Shown: positions 41,118 to 50,294, counted from the stretch's first letter. The stretch: 64,000 nt of DNA from Acidobacteriota bacterium (GCA_021781455.1 JAJXWV010000024.1:1-64000); one strand, 5' to 3'. The notes: generated by a model not told the origin, from the sequence alone. Program-made: numbers and translations.

Positions 41118-41454
41118 GCGGCCGCTCTGGCCATCCCGAGTGTCATCGAGGGATCCGGGCAGTCGGGCTGGCGCCTAACATGAGCGATTTCAGCGCATTC
41201 CGTGTCCTCCCGCACTCACAGGTCCCTCGCTGCGCTTACAAGAAACTCCCAGTGTTTATGCGGGTCTCGTGCATGTTGCCCTTCTCCCCGCCGCAGCGGG
41301 GAGAAGGTGCCGAAGGCGGAGAGGGGTCTCCTTTCGAACGACCGCGAGACCCCTCACCCCGGCCCTCTCCCCGCTGCGGCGGGGAGAGGGGGAACGATCG
41401 AACGTATCCACCCTCTGGCGAGGGATGACAAGTCGTTTGGGCACAACGTCTGAA
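41118..41454. repeat. 337-nt region with full family A element
   Basis: AAGAAACTCCCAGTGTTTAT, CCTTCTCCCCGCCGCAGCGG, GGGGTCTCC, GAGACCCCTC and CCTCTCCCCGCTGCGGCGGG occur in order, then CGAACG and GGGATGACAAG, as in the copies at 1795-2017 and 25548-25775. No gene. Confidence 0.9.
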
Positions 41455-41972
41455 ATGAGCAGTCCAGAGCCACAGCCGCGCTCCCATCCGCTGCGCGCCC
41501 TTCGCCATCGCAATTTCCGCCTCTTCGTCAGCGGACAGCTGATCTCGCTCGTCGGCACCTGGATGCAGCAGGTCGCCCAGTCGTGGCTGATCTACCGCAT
41601 GACCGGCTCGCCCTTTCGATCGTGCTGCTGGTGCCGGTCGGCATCGCCATGATGGTGCAGATGGCGTCGTCGAACACGCTCATCCAGTCGATGGTGAAGG
41701 AAGAGTTCCGGGGGCGGGTGATGGCGGTCTATTCCATGACGTTCGTCGGCATCGGCCCGTTCGGTGCGCTGCTGGCGGGATCGCTGGCCGGCCGCATCGG
41801 CGCGCCCTGGACCGTGGCGCTCGGCGGAATGCTCACCCTCGCCGGCGCGGCCGCCTTCGCCGCTCACCTGCCGGCAATCCGCGGTGAAGCGAGAATGCTG
41901 ATCCTCGCCCAGCAGGCCGGCGCCGGCGAGCCGCCGGAACAGGCCACCGCGACGGGCGGAGAAGTGAACTGA
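41455..41972 (+). pseudogene. MFS transporter remnant (internal deletion with frameshift)
   Basis: The N-terminal part (41455 to about 41612) encodes [20 protein letters not shown] and [19 protein letters not shown], the first transmembrane helix of an MFS_3/EntS-type exporter. Directly after this the frame shifts by one and continues (to 41972) with [20 protein letters not shown] and VKEEFRGRVMAVYSM, which belongs to the last third of the same family. About 250 residues in between are missing. The short product (about 170 residues if frameshifted) cannot form the usual 12-helix transporter. The deletion joins GGCTCGCCCTTT to CGATCGTG. Confidence 0.85.
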
Positions 41973-41974
41973 AA

Positions 41975-42048
41975 TTTATGATTGATGATTTATGATTTGT
42001 AATTTAATTATCTGTTATCGGTTCATAAATCATCAATCATAAATTGAT
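41975..42048. repeat. AT-rich word hairpin (7-bp ATGATTN unit), convergent terminator candidate
   Basis: TTTATGATTGATGATTTATG on the left; CATAAATCATCAATCATAAA on the right; between the convergent MFS remnant and arsC. AT-rich in an otherwise GC-rich region, so a bidirectional terminator is plausible. Confidence 0.8.
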
Positions 42049-42467
42049 CATTCACCTGCCAGCTCCGCCACCAGTGCATCGATCCGCTTCTCCAGGTCGT
42101 CGCGCGTTTCGACGAAGCGCGCGAACTGCTCCCCTTCCGGCGCCCAGGAAGGATCCTCGATCGGCCAGTGCGCGATGCGCTTCGCGTTCGGCCACGAGGG
42201 ACAGGCTCGGGCGGCGGAATCGCAGACCGTCACGACCACGTCGAAAGCCTCGTTCTCGAACCGATCCGCGCTCTTCGACTCTGCATCGTGAATGTCGATC
42301 CCGATCTCGGCCATCGCGCGGATCGCGTTCGGATGGACCCACCCGGCGGGATGCGATCCTGCCGAGACTGCCTCCACCACCTCGCCATGGAACGCGTTCG
42401 CCAGCCCCTCGGCCATCTGGCTCCGCGCCGCGTTGCCCGTGCAGAGAAAGAGGATTCGCTTCTTCAT
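42048..42467 (-). CDS. arsC: Arsenate reductase (thioredoxin-coupled, LMW-PTPase fold)
   Basis: A 139-residue ArsC of the Staphylococcus pI258 class. The phosphatase loop is CTGNAARSQMAEG (nucleophile C9), and VVTVCDSAARACPSWP supplies the two further redox cysteines (spaced 7 apart) that relay the disulfide to thioredoxin; DPSWAPEG is the Asp loop. It reduces arsenate to arsenite. No arsR, arsB or acr3 is adjacent, so arsenite export must be encoded elsewhere. The stop codon abuts the AT-rich hairpin. Confidence 0.93.
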   Translation of the reverse strand: MKKRILFLCTGNAARSQMAEGLANAFHGEVVEAVSAGSHPAGWVHPNAIRAMAEIGIDIHDAESKSADRFENEAFDVVVTVCDSAARACPSWPNAKRIAHWPIEDPSWAPEGEQFARFVETRDDLEKRIDALVAELAGE

Positions 42468-42488
42468 GAGTTTCGTATCACGGCTGAT

Positions 42489-42592
42489 TTCACCGCAGAG
42501 ACACAGAGAGCACGGAGAAAGCCAGGAAGGAATCGTTCATCGGTTTCCCTCCCAAAAGACTCTGTGTTCTCTGTGCTCTCTGTGGTGAAAAA
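42489..42592. repeat. Word hairpin (CAGAGA/ACAGAG unit)
   Basis: TTCACCGCAGAGACACAGAG on the left; ACTCTGTGTTCTCTGTGCTC and TCTGTGGTGAA on the right. It lies between pdxH and arsC. Confidence 0.8.
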
Positions 42593-42598
42593 ATCCAG

Positions 42599-43207
42599 CT
42601 AAGGAGAAAGCCGTTCGATGATCCAGTCCTTCGACTCCCGCAGGCGATACACGAAGCGATCGTGCAGCCGGTCAGGCCGTCCCTGCCAGAACTCGATCTG
42701 GTTCGGGATCACGCGATAGCCGCCCCAGTGCGGCGGGCGGGGAACGGGACGGTCGCGATGACCCTCTTCCATCTCACGGACTCGCTCCTCGAGATCGCCG
42801 CGCCCGAGGATGACCTTGCTCTGGTCGGAGGCCCAGGCGCCGATCTGGCTGCCGCGCGGGCGCGTCTGCCAGTACTCCTCCGATTCTTCCTCGGTCACCT
42901 TCACGATCGCTCCCTCGGCACGCACCTGACGCTCCAGCGACGGCCACCACCAGCAGAGCGCGGCGTACGGGTTGTCGTGGATCTGCATCCCCTTGACGCT
43001 GTTGTAATTCGTGAAGAAGACGAAGCCGCGCGCGTCGAAGTCCTTCATCAGGCAGATGCGCGAGGAAACGATGCCGTCACGCGAGGCCGTGGAGACCGTC
43101 ATCCCTTCCGGCAGCTCGGGCTGGGCCTTCTTCGCCTCTTCGAACCATTTCGCGAATTGCGCGAATGGGCTGGCATCGAGCTCGTTCTCAAGCAATTGTC
43201 GGCTCAC
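42599..43207 (-). CDS. pdxH: Pyridoxamine 5'-phosphate oxidase
   Basis: A 202-residue FMN flavoprotein that makes pyridoxal phosphate from pyridoxine or pyridoxamine phosphate. MTVSTASRDGIVSSRICLMKD and FVFFTNYNSVKG (FMN site), RPRGSQIGAWASDQS, and PPHWGGYRVIPNQIEFWQGRPDRLHDR with ERLSP at the end are all conserved. Length is standard. The start overlaps the NUDIX gene stop (ATGA), so it is the second gene in a two-gene operon. Confidence 0.96.
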   Translation of the reverse strand: MSRQLLENELDASPFAQFAKWFEEAKKAQPELPEGMTVSTASRDGIVSSRICLMKDFDARGFVFFTNYNSVKGMQIHDNPYAALCWWWPSLERQVRAEGAIVKVTEEESEEYWQTRPRGSQIGAWASDQSKVILGRGDLEERVREMEEGHRDRPVPRPPHWGGYRVIPNQIEFWQGRPDRLHDRFVYRLRESKDWIIERLSP

Positions 43208-43764
43208 GCATGTCTCCTGTCCCGGGTCCTCTCGATTTTGCGGATCACGCGTGTCGAGGCCTCTTCGTTCATCAGGGCAACGGCTCGATCGAGCGCCACC
43301 CAGGCAAGGTCGTTCGACTCGCTGGGATCGATGCTGATCGCCTCGGGAAACGCAGTCCGTGCCAGAAAGCGCACGTCGAAGTGACGATGGTCGGGCTCGC
43401 CTTTCCCCGCCGGAATGGCATGGACGTCGAGGTCGAACACTTCATCGAAGACGAGCTCGAGATCGCGCAGCCCCGATTCCTCGGCACCCTCGCGCAATGC
43501 CGTCTGTACAGGGGACTCGTCGCCGTCCACATGGCCGCCCATCTGCAGCCAGCGATCGAGGCGCTTGTGATGGTGCAGCAGCAGGCGGTCGCCCTCGATG
43601 ATGAAGCAGCTGGCGGTGATGTGGCCGGGCGTGAACTGCTGCCGCGAGAAGGGAGCAGCAGTCGTCGACAGAAGCCCGATGATCGACGCGTGATGCAGCG
43701 CTTCGAGGGCATCCGCAGGAACGTAGGTGCCGAGCTGCTCGAGAAGTTCGGAGGCGCGAGTCAT
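43204..43764 (-). CDS. NUDIX hydrolase
   Basis: A 186-residue NUDIX protein. The box reads GGHVDGDESPVQTALREGAEESGL, matching GX5EX7REUXEEXGU. It would hydrolyse a nucleoside-diphosphate-linked substrate, not identifiable here. Preceded by TAGACT 7 nt before the ATG and no Shine-Dalgarno; followed by pdxH with a 4-nt overlap. Confidence 0.92.
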   Translation of the reverse strand: MTRASELLEQLGTYVPADALEALHHASIIGLLSTTAAPFSRQQFTPGHITASCFIIEGDRLLLHHHKRLDRWLQMGGHVDGDESPVQTALREGAEESGLRDLELVFDEVFDLDVHAIPAGKGEPDHRHFDVRFLARTAFPEAISIDPSESNDLAWVALDRAVALMNEEASTRVIRKIERTRDRRHA

Positions 43765-43771
43765 GGTCTTC

Positions 43772-43777
43772 AGTCTA
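43772..43777 (-). promoter_or_regulatory. Putative -10 box of the NUDIX-pdxH operon
   Basis: TAGACT on the minus strand, 7 nt before the ATG, in the context CGATAGACT shared exactly with the box before the MttB-family gene. Confidence 0.4.
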
Positions 43778-43784
43778 TCGCGAC

Positions 43785-44105
43785 CACGATTCCGTCACGC
43801 GCAGCCGCGGCGCCCGCCACTCTGAGCCGGCGCAGCAGCGGCGCCCGTCACTCTGAGCCGGCGGAACCGCGGGGAAGGTCGGGTGGAAGGAGCGGCGTAG
43901 CGCGGCGAAGAGTCTCCAGATGCGCAGATCGCGGTGAGCCTGCTGTCCGCTCCAAACCAACAAATCGTCCCGGTAAGAGACTCTTCGCCGCGCTCCACCG
44001 CTCCCACCCGCCCACCGCCCCCGCGGTTGCGCCGGCTCAGAGTGACGGGGGACTGCGGTTTCACGGCTCCGAATGACGGGGACTGCGGTTTCACCCGCTC
44101 CGAAT
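43785..44105. repeat. Family E composite, several tandem/inverted copies
   Basis: CACTCTGAGCCGGCGCAGCA and CACTCTGAGCCGGCGGAACC on the left; GGCGAAGAGTCTCCAG and GTAAGAGACTCTTCGCCGCG in the middle; CGCCGGCTCAGAGTGACGGG and two CTGCGGTTTCAC units on the right. It fills the 345-nt gap between the NUDIX and DUF420 genes; no gene there. Confidence 0.85.
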
Positions 44106-44109
44106 GACG

Positions 44110-44544
<435 letters not shown>

Positions 44545-44577
44545 GCGGCCCGCAGTTTAGCCGGATCGCGCGGTCGA

Positions 44578-44772
44578 CCGTCACTGTCATCTGAGCCGGC
44601 GCAACCGCAACCCCCGTCACTCTGAGCCGGCGCAACCGCGGGGGCGGTGGGCGGGTGGGAGCGGTGGAGCGCGGCGAAGAGTCTCTTACCGGGACGGTCC
44701 TTGGTGTGGGGCGCGGTTTCCAGACCGCCAAGGGGGGGGCAGGGGGCAGGCTGGAAAGCCTGCCCTACACCG
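44578..44772. repeat. Family E half-element and family C dyad upstream of DUF420
   Basis: Two copies of CTGAGCCGGCGCAACCGC and GGAGCGCGGCGAAGAGTCTC; then 44704-44770 bounded by GGTGTGGGGC and GCCCTACACC with AGGCTGGAAAGCCTGCC. It separates the SCO gene from DUF420. Confidence 0.75.
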
Positions 44773-44777
44773 AAGCT

Positions 44778-45347
44778 CTAGTCCTCGCGCAGCAGCTGCT
44801 TGACGGTCTTCGCCACGTGCTCGGCGGCATCGCCGTCGGTCGAGCCGTAATACTCGCGGATGATCCCGTTCTTGTCCGCTATCGCGAATTTCGTGCTGTG
44901 CAGCAGCGGCTCGGTTCCCGGCGCGGGGGACTCCGCAGCGAGCTTGAAACCGTCGACCGAGAGGCGGACCGTGCTCGCGGGATCGCCGGTCGTGAGGAAC
45001 GTCCATCGCGGATCGTTGCGGAATTGCGCGGCGTACTGAGCGAGCTTTGCCGGTGTGTCGTGCACTGGGTCGACAGTGATCGACACGAAGCGCACCGGGG
45101 CGTCCTTGTCGATCTTCGTCGTGAGCTCGCGCATCTGCTGCGTCATCATCGGGCAGCTCGATGCACAGTTCGTGAAGATGAAGTCGTAGACCGTGACGTT
45201 GCCCTTGAGCGAAGCCAGCTTCAGCGGCTTGCCGCTGTCGGCGACCAGGGTCGCGTCGGGAACCGGAAACAGCTTCGGCAGGTCGGCTTTCGGCGAGCAG
45301 GCGGCGAGGGCGAGTGAAAAACAGACGATCGGAAGTTTGCGGAGCAT
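44778..45347 (-). CDS. SCO1/SenC-family copper chaperone lipoprotein
   Basis: A 189-residue thioredoxin-fold protein. The N terminus MLRKLPIVCFSLALAACSPK has a lipobox (LAAC), so it should be a lipoprotein on the periplasmic side. FTNCASSCPMM gives the CxxxC copper site and LLHSTKFAI the ligand histidine. It delivers copper to the CuA site of cox II. In the cox operon, after ctaB. The start 45347 is chosen because the track extension to 45431 translates a word hairpin. Confidence 0.93.
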   Translation of the reverse strand: MLRKLPIVCFSLALAACSPKADLPKLFPVPDATLVADSGKPLKLASLKGNVTVYDFIFTNCASSCPMMTQQMRELTTKIDKDAPVRFVSITVDPVHDTPAKLAQYAAQFRNDPRWTFLTTGDPASTVRLSVDGFKLAAESPAPGTEPLLHSTKFAIADKNGIIREYYGSTDGDAAEHVAKTVKQLLRED

Positions 45348-45354
45348 AGTCAAA

Positions 45355-45442
45355 AGAAAACGTTCAATGTTCAATGTTGAATGCTGAATGAGGAACGGCG
45401 CAGGCCACGATCGGCATTGAACATTCAACATTCAACATTTGT
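45355..45442. repeat. Word hairpin (7-bp TCAATGT unit)
   Basis: AACGTTCAATGTTCAATGTT on the left; GCATTGAACATTCAACATTC on the right; between ctaB and the SCO gene. Confidence 0.85.
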
Positions 45443-45445
45443 TCT

Positions 45446-46351
45446 TTACCGAGCCGCGATCACCAGCATCGTCATCACGACGACCAGATACAGATTCGAC
45501 GTCATGAACAGCCGGAAGGCCACGCGGTTCGAGCGGTCGAAGAAGAATCGGATCGACATCGCCAGTAGCGCGACGCCGGTTGCGATTGCGCCGGCCAGGT
45601 ACGCCCGGCCGGTCATTCCGGTGAGCGACGGAAGAACGCTCACGGCCAGCAGCGCCAGACTGTAGAAGATGGCCAGGCGCGCGGTGGCCGTTCCGTCGTT
45701 GTCGCGCACGGCCGTCATCACGAACCCCGCGCGGCCGTAGTCCTCGCGGTAGATCCAGCTGATGGCCATGAAGTGCGGCAGCTGCCAGAAGAAGAGGATT
45801 CCGAAGACGATCCAGCCGCCCGCGGCCAGGTGCCCCGTCGCGGCGGTCCATCCCATGAGCGGCGGAATGGCGCCAGGAACGGCTCCGATGATCGTACAGG
45901 CGGTGGAGATCCGCTTCAGCGGCGTGTAGACGAAGATGTAGCTGGTCAGCGTGAAGGCGCCGAGGATTGCGGTGAGCAGATTGACGGTGAGCGCCAGATA
46001 GGCCGTGCCGATGATCGCGATCGCGGCGGAGAAGAGCAGGGCCGCGCGCGGCGTGATGCGGCCGTCGGGCAGCGGGCGAAGGCGCGTGCGGCGCATCTTC
46101 GCGTCGTGGGCGCGCTCGACGTACTGGTTGAGGGCATTCGTGCCGGCGGCCACCATGGCCGTACCGACGAGCGTGTTGATCAGAACGAGCGCGCTGATGT
46201 GAGGCGCCGCGATGAGATATCCGGCCGCCGTCGTGATCAGAACCATCAGGACGATGCGCGATTTCGAGAGCTGAAGATAGTCCGCAATGGCGCTCTGCCT
46301 CGTGACAAGCCCCTCAACCGGCACGCTGTCCATGATCGCGATCTCGCTCAC
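45446..46351 (-). CDS. ctaB: Heme O synthase (protoheme IX farnesyltransferase)
   Basis: A 301-residue UbiA-family prenyltransferase with about nine transmembrane segments. The allylic-diphosphate motif is NALNQYVERAHDAKMRRTRL; RPLPDGRI follows and the second loop YTPLKRIS..IIGAVPGAIPP is typical of CtaB. It converts heme B to heme O, the CtaA substrate. The start is a GTG at 46351 overlapping the ctaA stop (GTGA), with GAGG 8 nt upstream; the ATG at 46333 is an alternative. Confidence 0.93.
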   Translation of the reverse strand: MSEIAIMDSVPVEGLVTRQSAIADYLQLSKSRIVLMVLITTAAGYLIAAPHISALVLINTLVGTAMVAAGTNALNQYVERAHDAKMRRTRLRPLPDGRITPRAALLFSAAIAIIGTAYLALTVNLLTAILGAFTLTSYIFVYTPLKRISTACTIIGAVPGAIPPLMGWTAATGHLAAGGWIVFGILFFWQLPHFMAISWIYREDYGRAGFVMTAVRDNDGTATARLAIFYSLALLAVSVLPSLTGMTGRAYLAGAIATGVALLAMSIRFFFDRSNRVAFRLFMTSNLYLVVVMTMLVIAAR

Positions 46352-47346
46352 GCCGCAACCTCGCTTGCGACAAACGCACCAGCCTGCCGCTCGATCCGCT
46401 GTGACGCCGTGGCGCGCGCGCTCAACGCCAACAGAAGCGAGGTCGCCAACGTCGCGGCGCCGGTGACCACGTGGAAGCTGGTGATGCTCGCCAGCCGCAG
46501 CGCAGTCGCGCCGGCGAGCGAGTGGTACGCGCCCGGATTCGCGGAGCCGAACCACACCACTTTGGCTCCAAGGTAGATCTGCAGCGCAATCAGCCCCAGC
46601 AACACGGTCATCAGAGGCCGCAGGGCAGAGGCGGATCGATAGACCCGGACGGCCAGCGCGATCACGGTGATCGTCACCAGCGTCGCACCGACGCGGTGCG
46701 CGAAGTTTGCGGCGATGGCGACGCTCGTGAACGGAGGAATGAGCCGGCCGAACGACAGCGGAAAATCGGGAATGGCCAGGCCGGCGTTGAGGTGCCGCAT
46801 GAGCGCGCCCGCGAGAATCTGCAGATAGACGAGCGCCACCAGCAGCGTAGTCAGCCCGGTCGGCGCGTGCTCATCGCCCTCCCCTTCGCGCAGCCGCAGG
46901 AACGATTCCGACGTGAAGAACGCGATCGACATGTTCAGGCCGAGGAAGATCTCCGCCAGCCCGGCGTGCGAGATCGACACGGAGGGCGGCAGCAGCAGCA
47001 GCACCGTCAGACCGCCCAGAACGCCCTGGGCGACGACCGCGCCGAGCGCGCACCAGCCGAGGATGCGCACGAAGCGCTTCGGCTCGCGAAGCTGCAGTGC
47101 AAGGGCCTGGAAGACGGTCAACAGGCCGACGCTCGCCGCGATCATGCGATGGCCGTGCTCGTAGAAGATTCCGGCGATCATCGGCGGCATGAGCATGCCG
47201 TAGGACAGCGGCCAGTCGGGAACGGCCAGTCCGGAGCCGGTCGAGGTGACCATGGCCCCGGCGTAGATGAGGAAGAGCGTACAGGCCGCAACGACTTTCG
47301 CGTAGCGGCGGAGCCAGGTGGGGGTGGGCTGAATCGGAGTGATCAT
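46348..47346 (-). CDS. ctaA: Heme A synthase (COX15/CtaA)
   Basis: A 332-residue, eight-helix membrane protein. The heme ligands are in EHGHRMIAASVG, MRHLNAGLAIPDFPLS, NFAHRVGATLV and TSFHVVTGAATL, and each half has the GSGLAVPDWPLSYG type motif, showing the internal duplication. It oxidises heme O to heme A. Overlaps ctaB by 4 nt. Confidence 0.94.
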   Translation of the reverse strand: MITPIQPTPTWLRRYAKVVAACTLFLIYAGAMVTSTGSGLAVPDWPLSYGMLMPPMIAGIFYEHGHRMIAASVGLLTVFQALALQLREPKRFVRILGWCALGAVVAQGVLGGLTVLLLLPPSVSISHAGLAEIFLGLNMSIAFFTSESFLRLREGEGDEHAPTGLTTLLVALVYLQILAGALMRHLNAGLAIPDFPLSFGRLIPPFTSVAIAANFAHRVGATLVTITVIALAVRVYRSASALRPLMTVLLGLIALQIYLGAKVVWFGSANPGAYHSLAGATALRLASITSFHVVTGAATLATSLLLALSARATASQRIERQAGAFVASEVAA

Positions 47347-47349
47347 TTC

Positions 47350-47516
47350 TTATTGGTTACGAGGTCACGAGGTTGCGAGGTCACGAGGCTGCAGGCCCCA
47401 CGGTCTCGCAAGAATCGCGAACCGCTCATGATTTCAAAGATGGCTGGCCGCGCAGACCACGAGTTCTGAGGTCACCTCGTGACCTCGAAACCTCGTGACC
47501 TCGTGACCCCGTTAAT
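47350..47516. repeat. Word hairpin (8-bp GAGGTCAC unit)
   Basis: GGTTACGAGGTCACGAGGTT with further units on the left; CACCTCGTGACCTCGAAACC and CTCGTGACCTCGTGACC on the right. The loop is about 70 nt. Related words occur inside addB at 35208-35257. It lies between coxB and ctaA. Confidence 0.85.
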
Positions 47517-47538
47517 GACGTGCGCTACTCCTTTTTTA

Positions 47539-48360
47539 TCAGACATGCGGTGTCGTTGGCGACGAAGTCGTGGCCGCCTGGACGGGATTCGTGTCAGGGG
47601 CCGGTGAATTCTGTGCGACCTGCGATTTCATCCACGCCTGGAAGCCGGATTTCGTGTCCACCGTCAGCTGTCCGCGCATCCGGTAATGCCCCAGCCCACA
47701 GAGCTGCGCGCAGGCGATCTCCCAATGGTCGTCGGGGCCGGTCGCCTTCACCGGCGTGAAGTGGATGGCCACGTCCATCCCCGGAATGGCGTCCTGCTTC
47801 ACGCGCATCACCGGGAGGAAGAAGCTGTGGATCACGTCCTTTGACGTGATGTGGATGATGGCCGGCCGGTTCACCTCGAGGTGGAGCTGGTTGAGCGCGA
47901 CCACGTCGTCCTTGGCGTGAGGGTCGGTCATGTCGAGGCCGAGAGGATTGGTCGACGAGACGAGCTTGACGTCGCGGCGGCCGAAGATTCCATCTGCACC
48001 CGGATAGTGGGCGTTCCACGCAAACTGCTCGGCCACGATGCGCAGCTCCAGCGGATTGGTTTCGGGACCGGGGCGGTTCGTCCAGCGGTACCAGGCCGGA
48101 ATCGAGAAGCCGATGAGGAGGACCGCCTCGACGATGGCCACGCCGGCTTCGCTGTAAGTCGACCAGTGCGAGCGCATGCCGTGATAGTTCGCCTTCGGGT
48201 TCCTGTTCGCGTTGAAGCGCCAGAGGACGAAGAGGAAGTAGGCGCCCCAGAAGACGAAGAGGATCAGCATCAGCCAGTGCACGTAGGCATTGAGGCTGTC
48301 GAGCTGCGGCCCGTGCGCCGAGTAGTCGGGCGGCATGTACTGGGCGAGGAATTCTTTCAT
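47539..48360 (-). CDS. ctaC: Cytochrome c oxidase subunit II
   Basis: A 273-residue subunit. Two transmembrane segments (about 29-48 and 75-92) are followed by a periplasmic cupredoxin domain with the CuA site: IHSFFLPVMRVKQDAIPGM and CAQLCGLGHYRMRG (both Cys, His and Met ligands present). It has no fused cytochrome c domain, so despite the caa3-like subunit IV it is an aa3-type II subunit. The ATG has CGGAG upstream. The first seven codons and the leader are duplicated further upstream (48531-48730). Confidence 0.95.
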   Translation of the reverse strand: MKEFLAQYMPPDYSAHGPQLDSLNAYVHWLMLILFVFWGAYFLFVLWRFNANRNPKANYHGMRSHWSTYSEAGVAIVEAVLLIGFSIPAWYRWTNRPGPETNPLELRIVAEQFAWNAHYPGADGIFGRRDVKLVSSTNPLGLDMTDPHAKDDVVALNQLHLEVNRPAIIHITSKDVIHSFFLPVMRVKQDAIPGMDVAIHFTPVKATGPDDHWEIACAQLCGLGHYRMRGQLTVDTKSGFQAWMKSQVAQNSPAPDTNPVQAATTSSPTTPHV

Positions 48361-48730
48361 CGCGATTCTCCGGAGTGGTGAGAAGGAGAAGAAGAATTGA
48401 AAATTGAAAATTGAAAATTGAAAACTGGAAGGCTGACAGCACTTGGTTTAGCGCTTTCAATTTTCAATTCTCCATTTTCAATTTTCAATTCGATCTCTCC
48501 TTCAATGTCCATTGCGCGCCTCACTGCAGTTACTGGGCGAGGAATTCTTTCATCGCGATTCTCCGGAGTGGTGAGAAGGAGAAGAAGAATTGAAAATTGA
48601 AAATTGAAAATTGAAAATTGAAAACTGGAAGGCTGACAGCACTTGGTTTAGCGCTTTCAATTTTCAATTCTCCATTTTCAATTTTCAATTCGATCTCTCC
48701 TTCAATGTCCATTGCGCGCCTCACTGCAGT
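48338..48730. repeat. Tandem duplication spanning gene end, hairpin and coxB start
   Basis: Copy 1 is 48338-48530 (193 bp), copy 2 is 48531-48730 (200 bp). They are identical except for one additional TTGAAAA heptamer in copy 2. Each contains the last codons of the small membrane gene (CTGCAGTGA), an AATTGAAAATTG/TTTCAATTTTCAATT word hairpin, the CGGAG Shine-Dalgarno and the coxB start. Copy 2 encodes only ATG AAA GAA TTC CTC GCC CAG followed by TAA, a seven-codon minigene. Confidence 0.97.
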
Positions 48731-48966
48731 CCTCCCTCGATCAACTGGAACTGCTCCCGCCTCGCTCGCAGCGCTTTCGCTCGCCGCCAGAAGGTCCAGA
48801 ACAGGGCGATGAACCCGATCTGCACGAGGCCGATGATGGCGAGCATGAACAGGATTCCATTCGAGGCGCCCTTGTTCAGGTTGGAGGACGGATCGCCGAA
48901 ACAGACGGGGCAGGCGGATAAGGCGGACGGAAGAAGGCAGAGAGCCAGAGCGAGAAGCGAAGCCAT
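48721..48966 (-). CDS. Small exported/membrane protein in cox operon
   Basis: An 81-residue protein I do not recognise. Residues 1-18 form a signal-like segment ending LSACPVCFGDP (CPVC could bind a metal); residues 33-52 are a transmembrane helix, followed by a basic/polar tail RRAKALRARREQFQ. The stop is part of the duplicated block. Position between subunit IV-side genes and coxB suggests an oxidase-associated or assembly role. The start MASLLALAL at 48966 is used; longer frames translate hairpin words. Confidence 0.7.
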   Translation of the reverse strand: MASLLALALCLLPSALSACPVCFGDPSSNLNKGASNGILFMLAIIGLVQIGFIALFWTFWRRAKALRARREQFQLIEGGLQ

Positions 48967-48972
48967 GGTCGC

Positions 48973-49053
48973 GCGGTTCCGCGGTTTCGCGGTTTCGCGG
49001 TGTTCGATACCCGCGCACCGCGCAACCTCGCAACCGCGCAACCGCGCAACCAG
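48973..49053. repeat. Word hairpin (GCGGTTN/GCAACC units)
   Basis: GCGCGGTTCCGCGGTTTCGC on the left; CCGCGCAACCTCGCAACCGC on the right. It lies in the gap between the two small membrane protein genes. Confidence 0.8.
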
Positions 49054-49058
49054 GTTCC

Positions 49059-49259
49059 TCATGGCAGCTCCTTCAGCTTCCGGAAAGTCCGCCGCCCGTA
49101 CTCGATCAGCAGTGCGCCGGCGGCGATGAAGAGGATTCCGAAGGCCAGCGAGCCGACGTTCCTCGACACCGCGAACGCGCGCAGCCCCCACACCGCGACG
49201 AACGCGCAGAGGAGCACCGAGGCGGAGATGAAGACGATGTGAAAAATGCGAAGCGACAT
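49059..49259 (-). CDS. Small two-helix membrane protein in cox operon
   Basis: A 66-residue protein (MSLRIFHIVFISAS...) with two hydrophobic segments (about 5-26 and 34-52) and a basic C terminus (RRTFRKLKELP). The start overlaps the subunit IV stop by 1 nt (TGATG), so it is coupled to the oxidase genes. No family recognised; probably a small oxidase accessory protein. Confidence 0.7.
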   Translation of the reverse strand: MSLRIFHIVFISASVLLCAFVAVWGLRAFAVSRNVGSLAFGILFIAAGALLIEYGRRTFRKLKELP

Positions 49260-49672
49260 CAGTAGTGTCCGAACTTGTCGAGAACGTCGTGAACCGGCAG
49301 CCACAGCAGCAGCGCGAAGAAGATGCCGGTCAGGATCAGAACGCCGTAGATGACCTTCTTCTCGGTGAGCAGGTGCATGAAGAATCCCGCCACCAGGAAA
49401 CCCTTCATGCAGGCGATGGCGATGGCCAGGGCCATGGCCTGCCGGAGCGGCAGATGCAGCAGAAAGCGCGCGGCCACCGTGGCGCCGGTCAGCACTGCCA
49501 GCCCGGCGAACACGGTCAGGTACACCCGCATCTCCCGCCGGATCTCCTCCGGCGAGTGGTGCAGGTTGGCGTCGTGCACGCCCGCGTGGGTGTGCTCGTC
49601 TTCGGCCTCGCTCTGGGGAACCGGCATCGCGTCGGTCGGGGCGATGTCGGGAGTGATTGTCTGATCGGTCAC
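49259..49672 (-). CDS. Cytochrome c oxidase subunit IV (prokaryotic)
   Basis: A 137-residue protein. A hydrophilic N terminus (residues 1-45, acidic and His-rich) precedes three transmembrane segments with the family pattern YLTVFAGLAVLTGATV, CMKGFLVAGFFMHLLTEKK and ILTGIFFALLLWLP. Subunit IV stabilises the heme-copper core. Gene order I-III-IV is typical of caa3 operons. It is longer at the N terminus than most homologues. Confidence 0.9.
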   Translation of the reverse strand: MTDQTITPDIAPTDAMPVPQSEAEDEHTHAGVHDANLHHSPEEIRREMRVYLTVFAGLAVLTGATVAARFLLHLPLRQAMALAIAIACMKGFLVAGFFMHLLTEKKVIYGVLILTGIFFALLLWLPVHDVLDKFGHY

Positions 49673-49682
49673 GCCAGCCTCC

Positions 49683-50294
<612 letters not shown>

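Noticed and set aside
47539-48360. Cox II with fused cytochrome c (caa3)
   Set aside because: No CxxCH motif is present after the CuA site.
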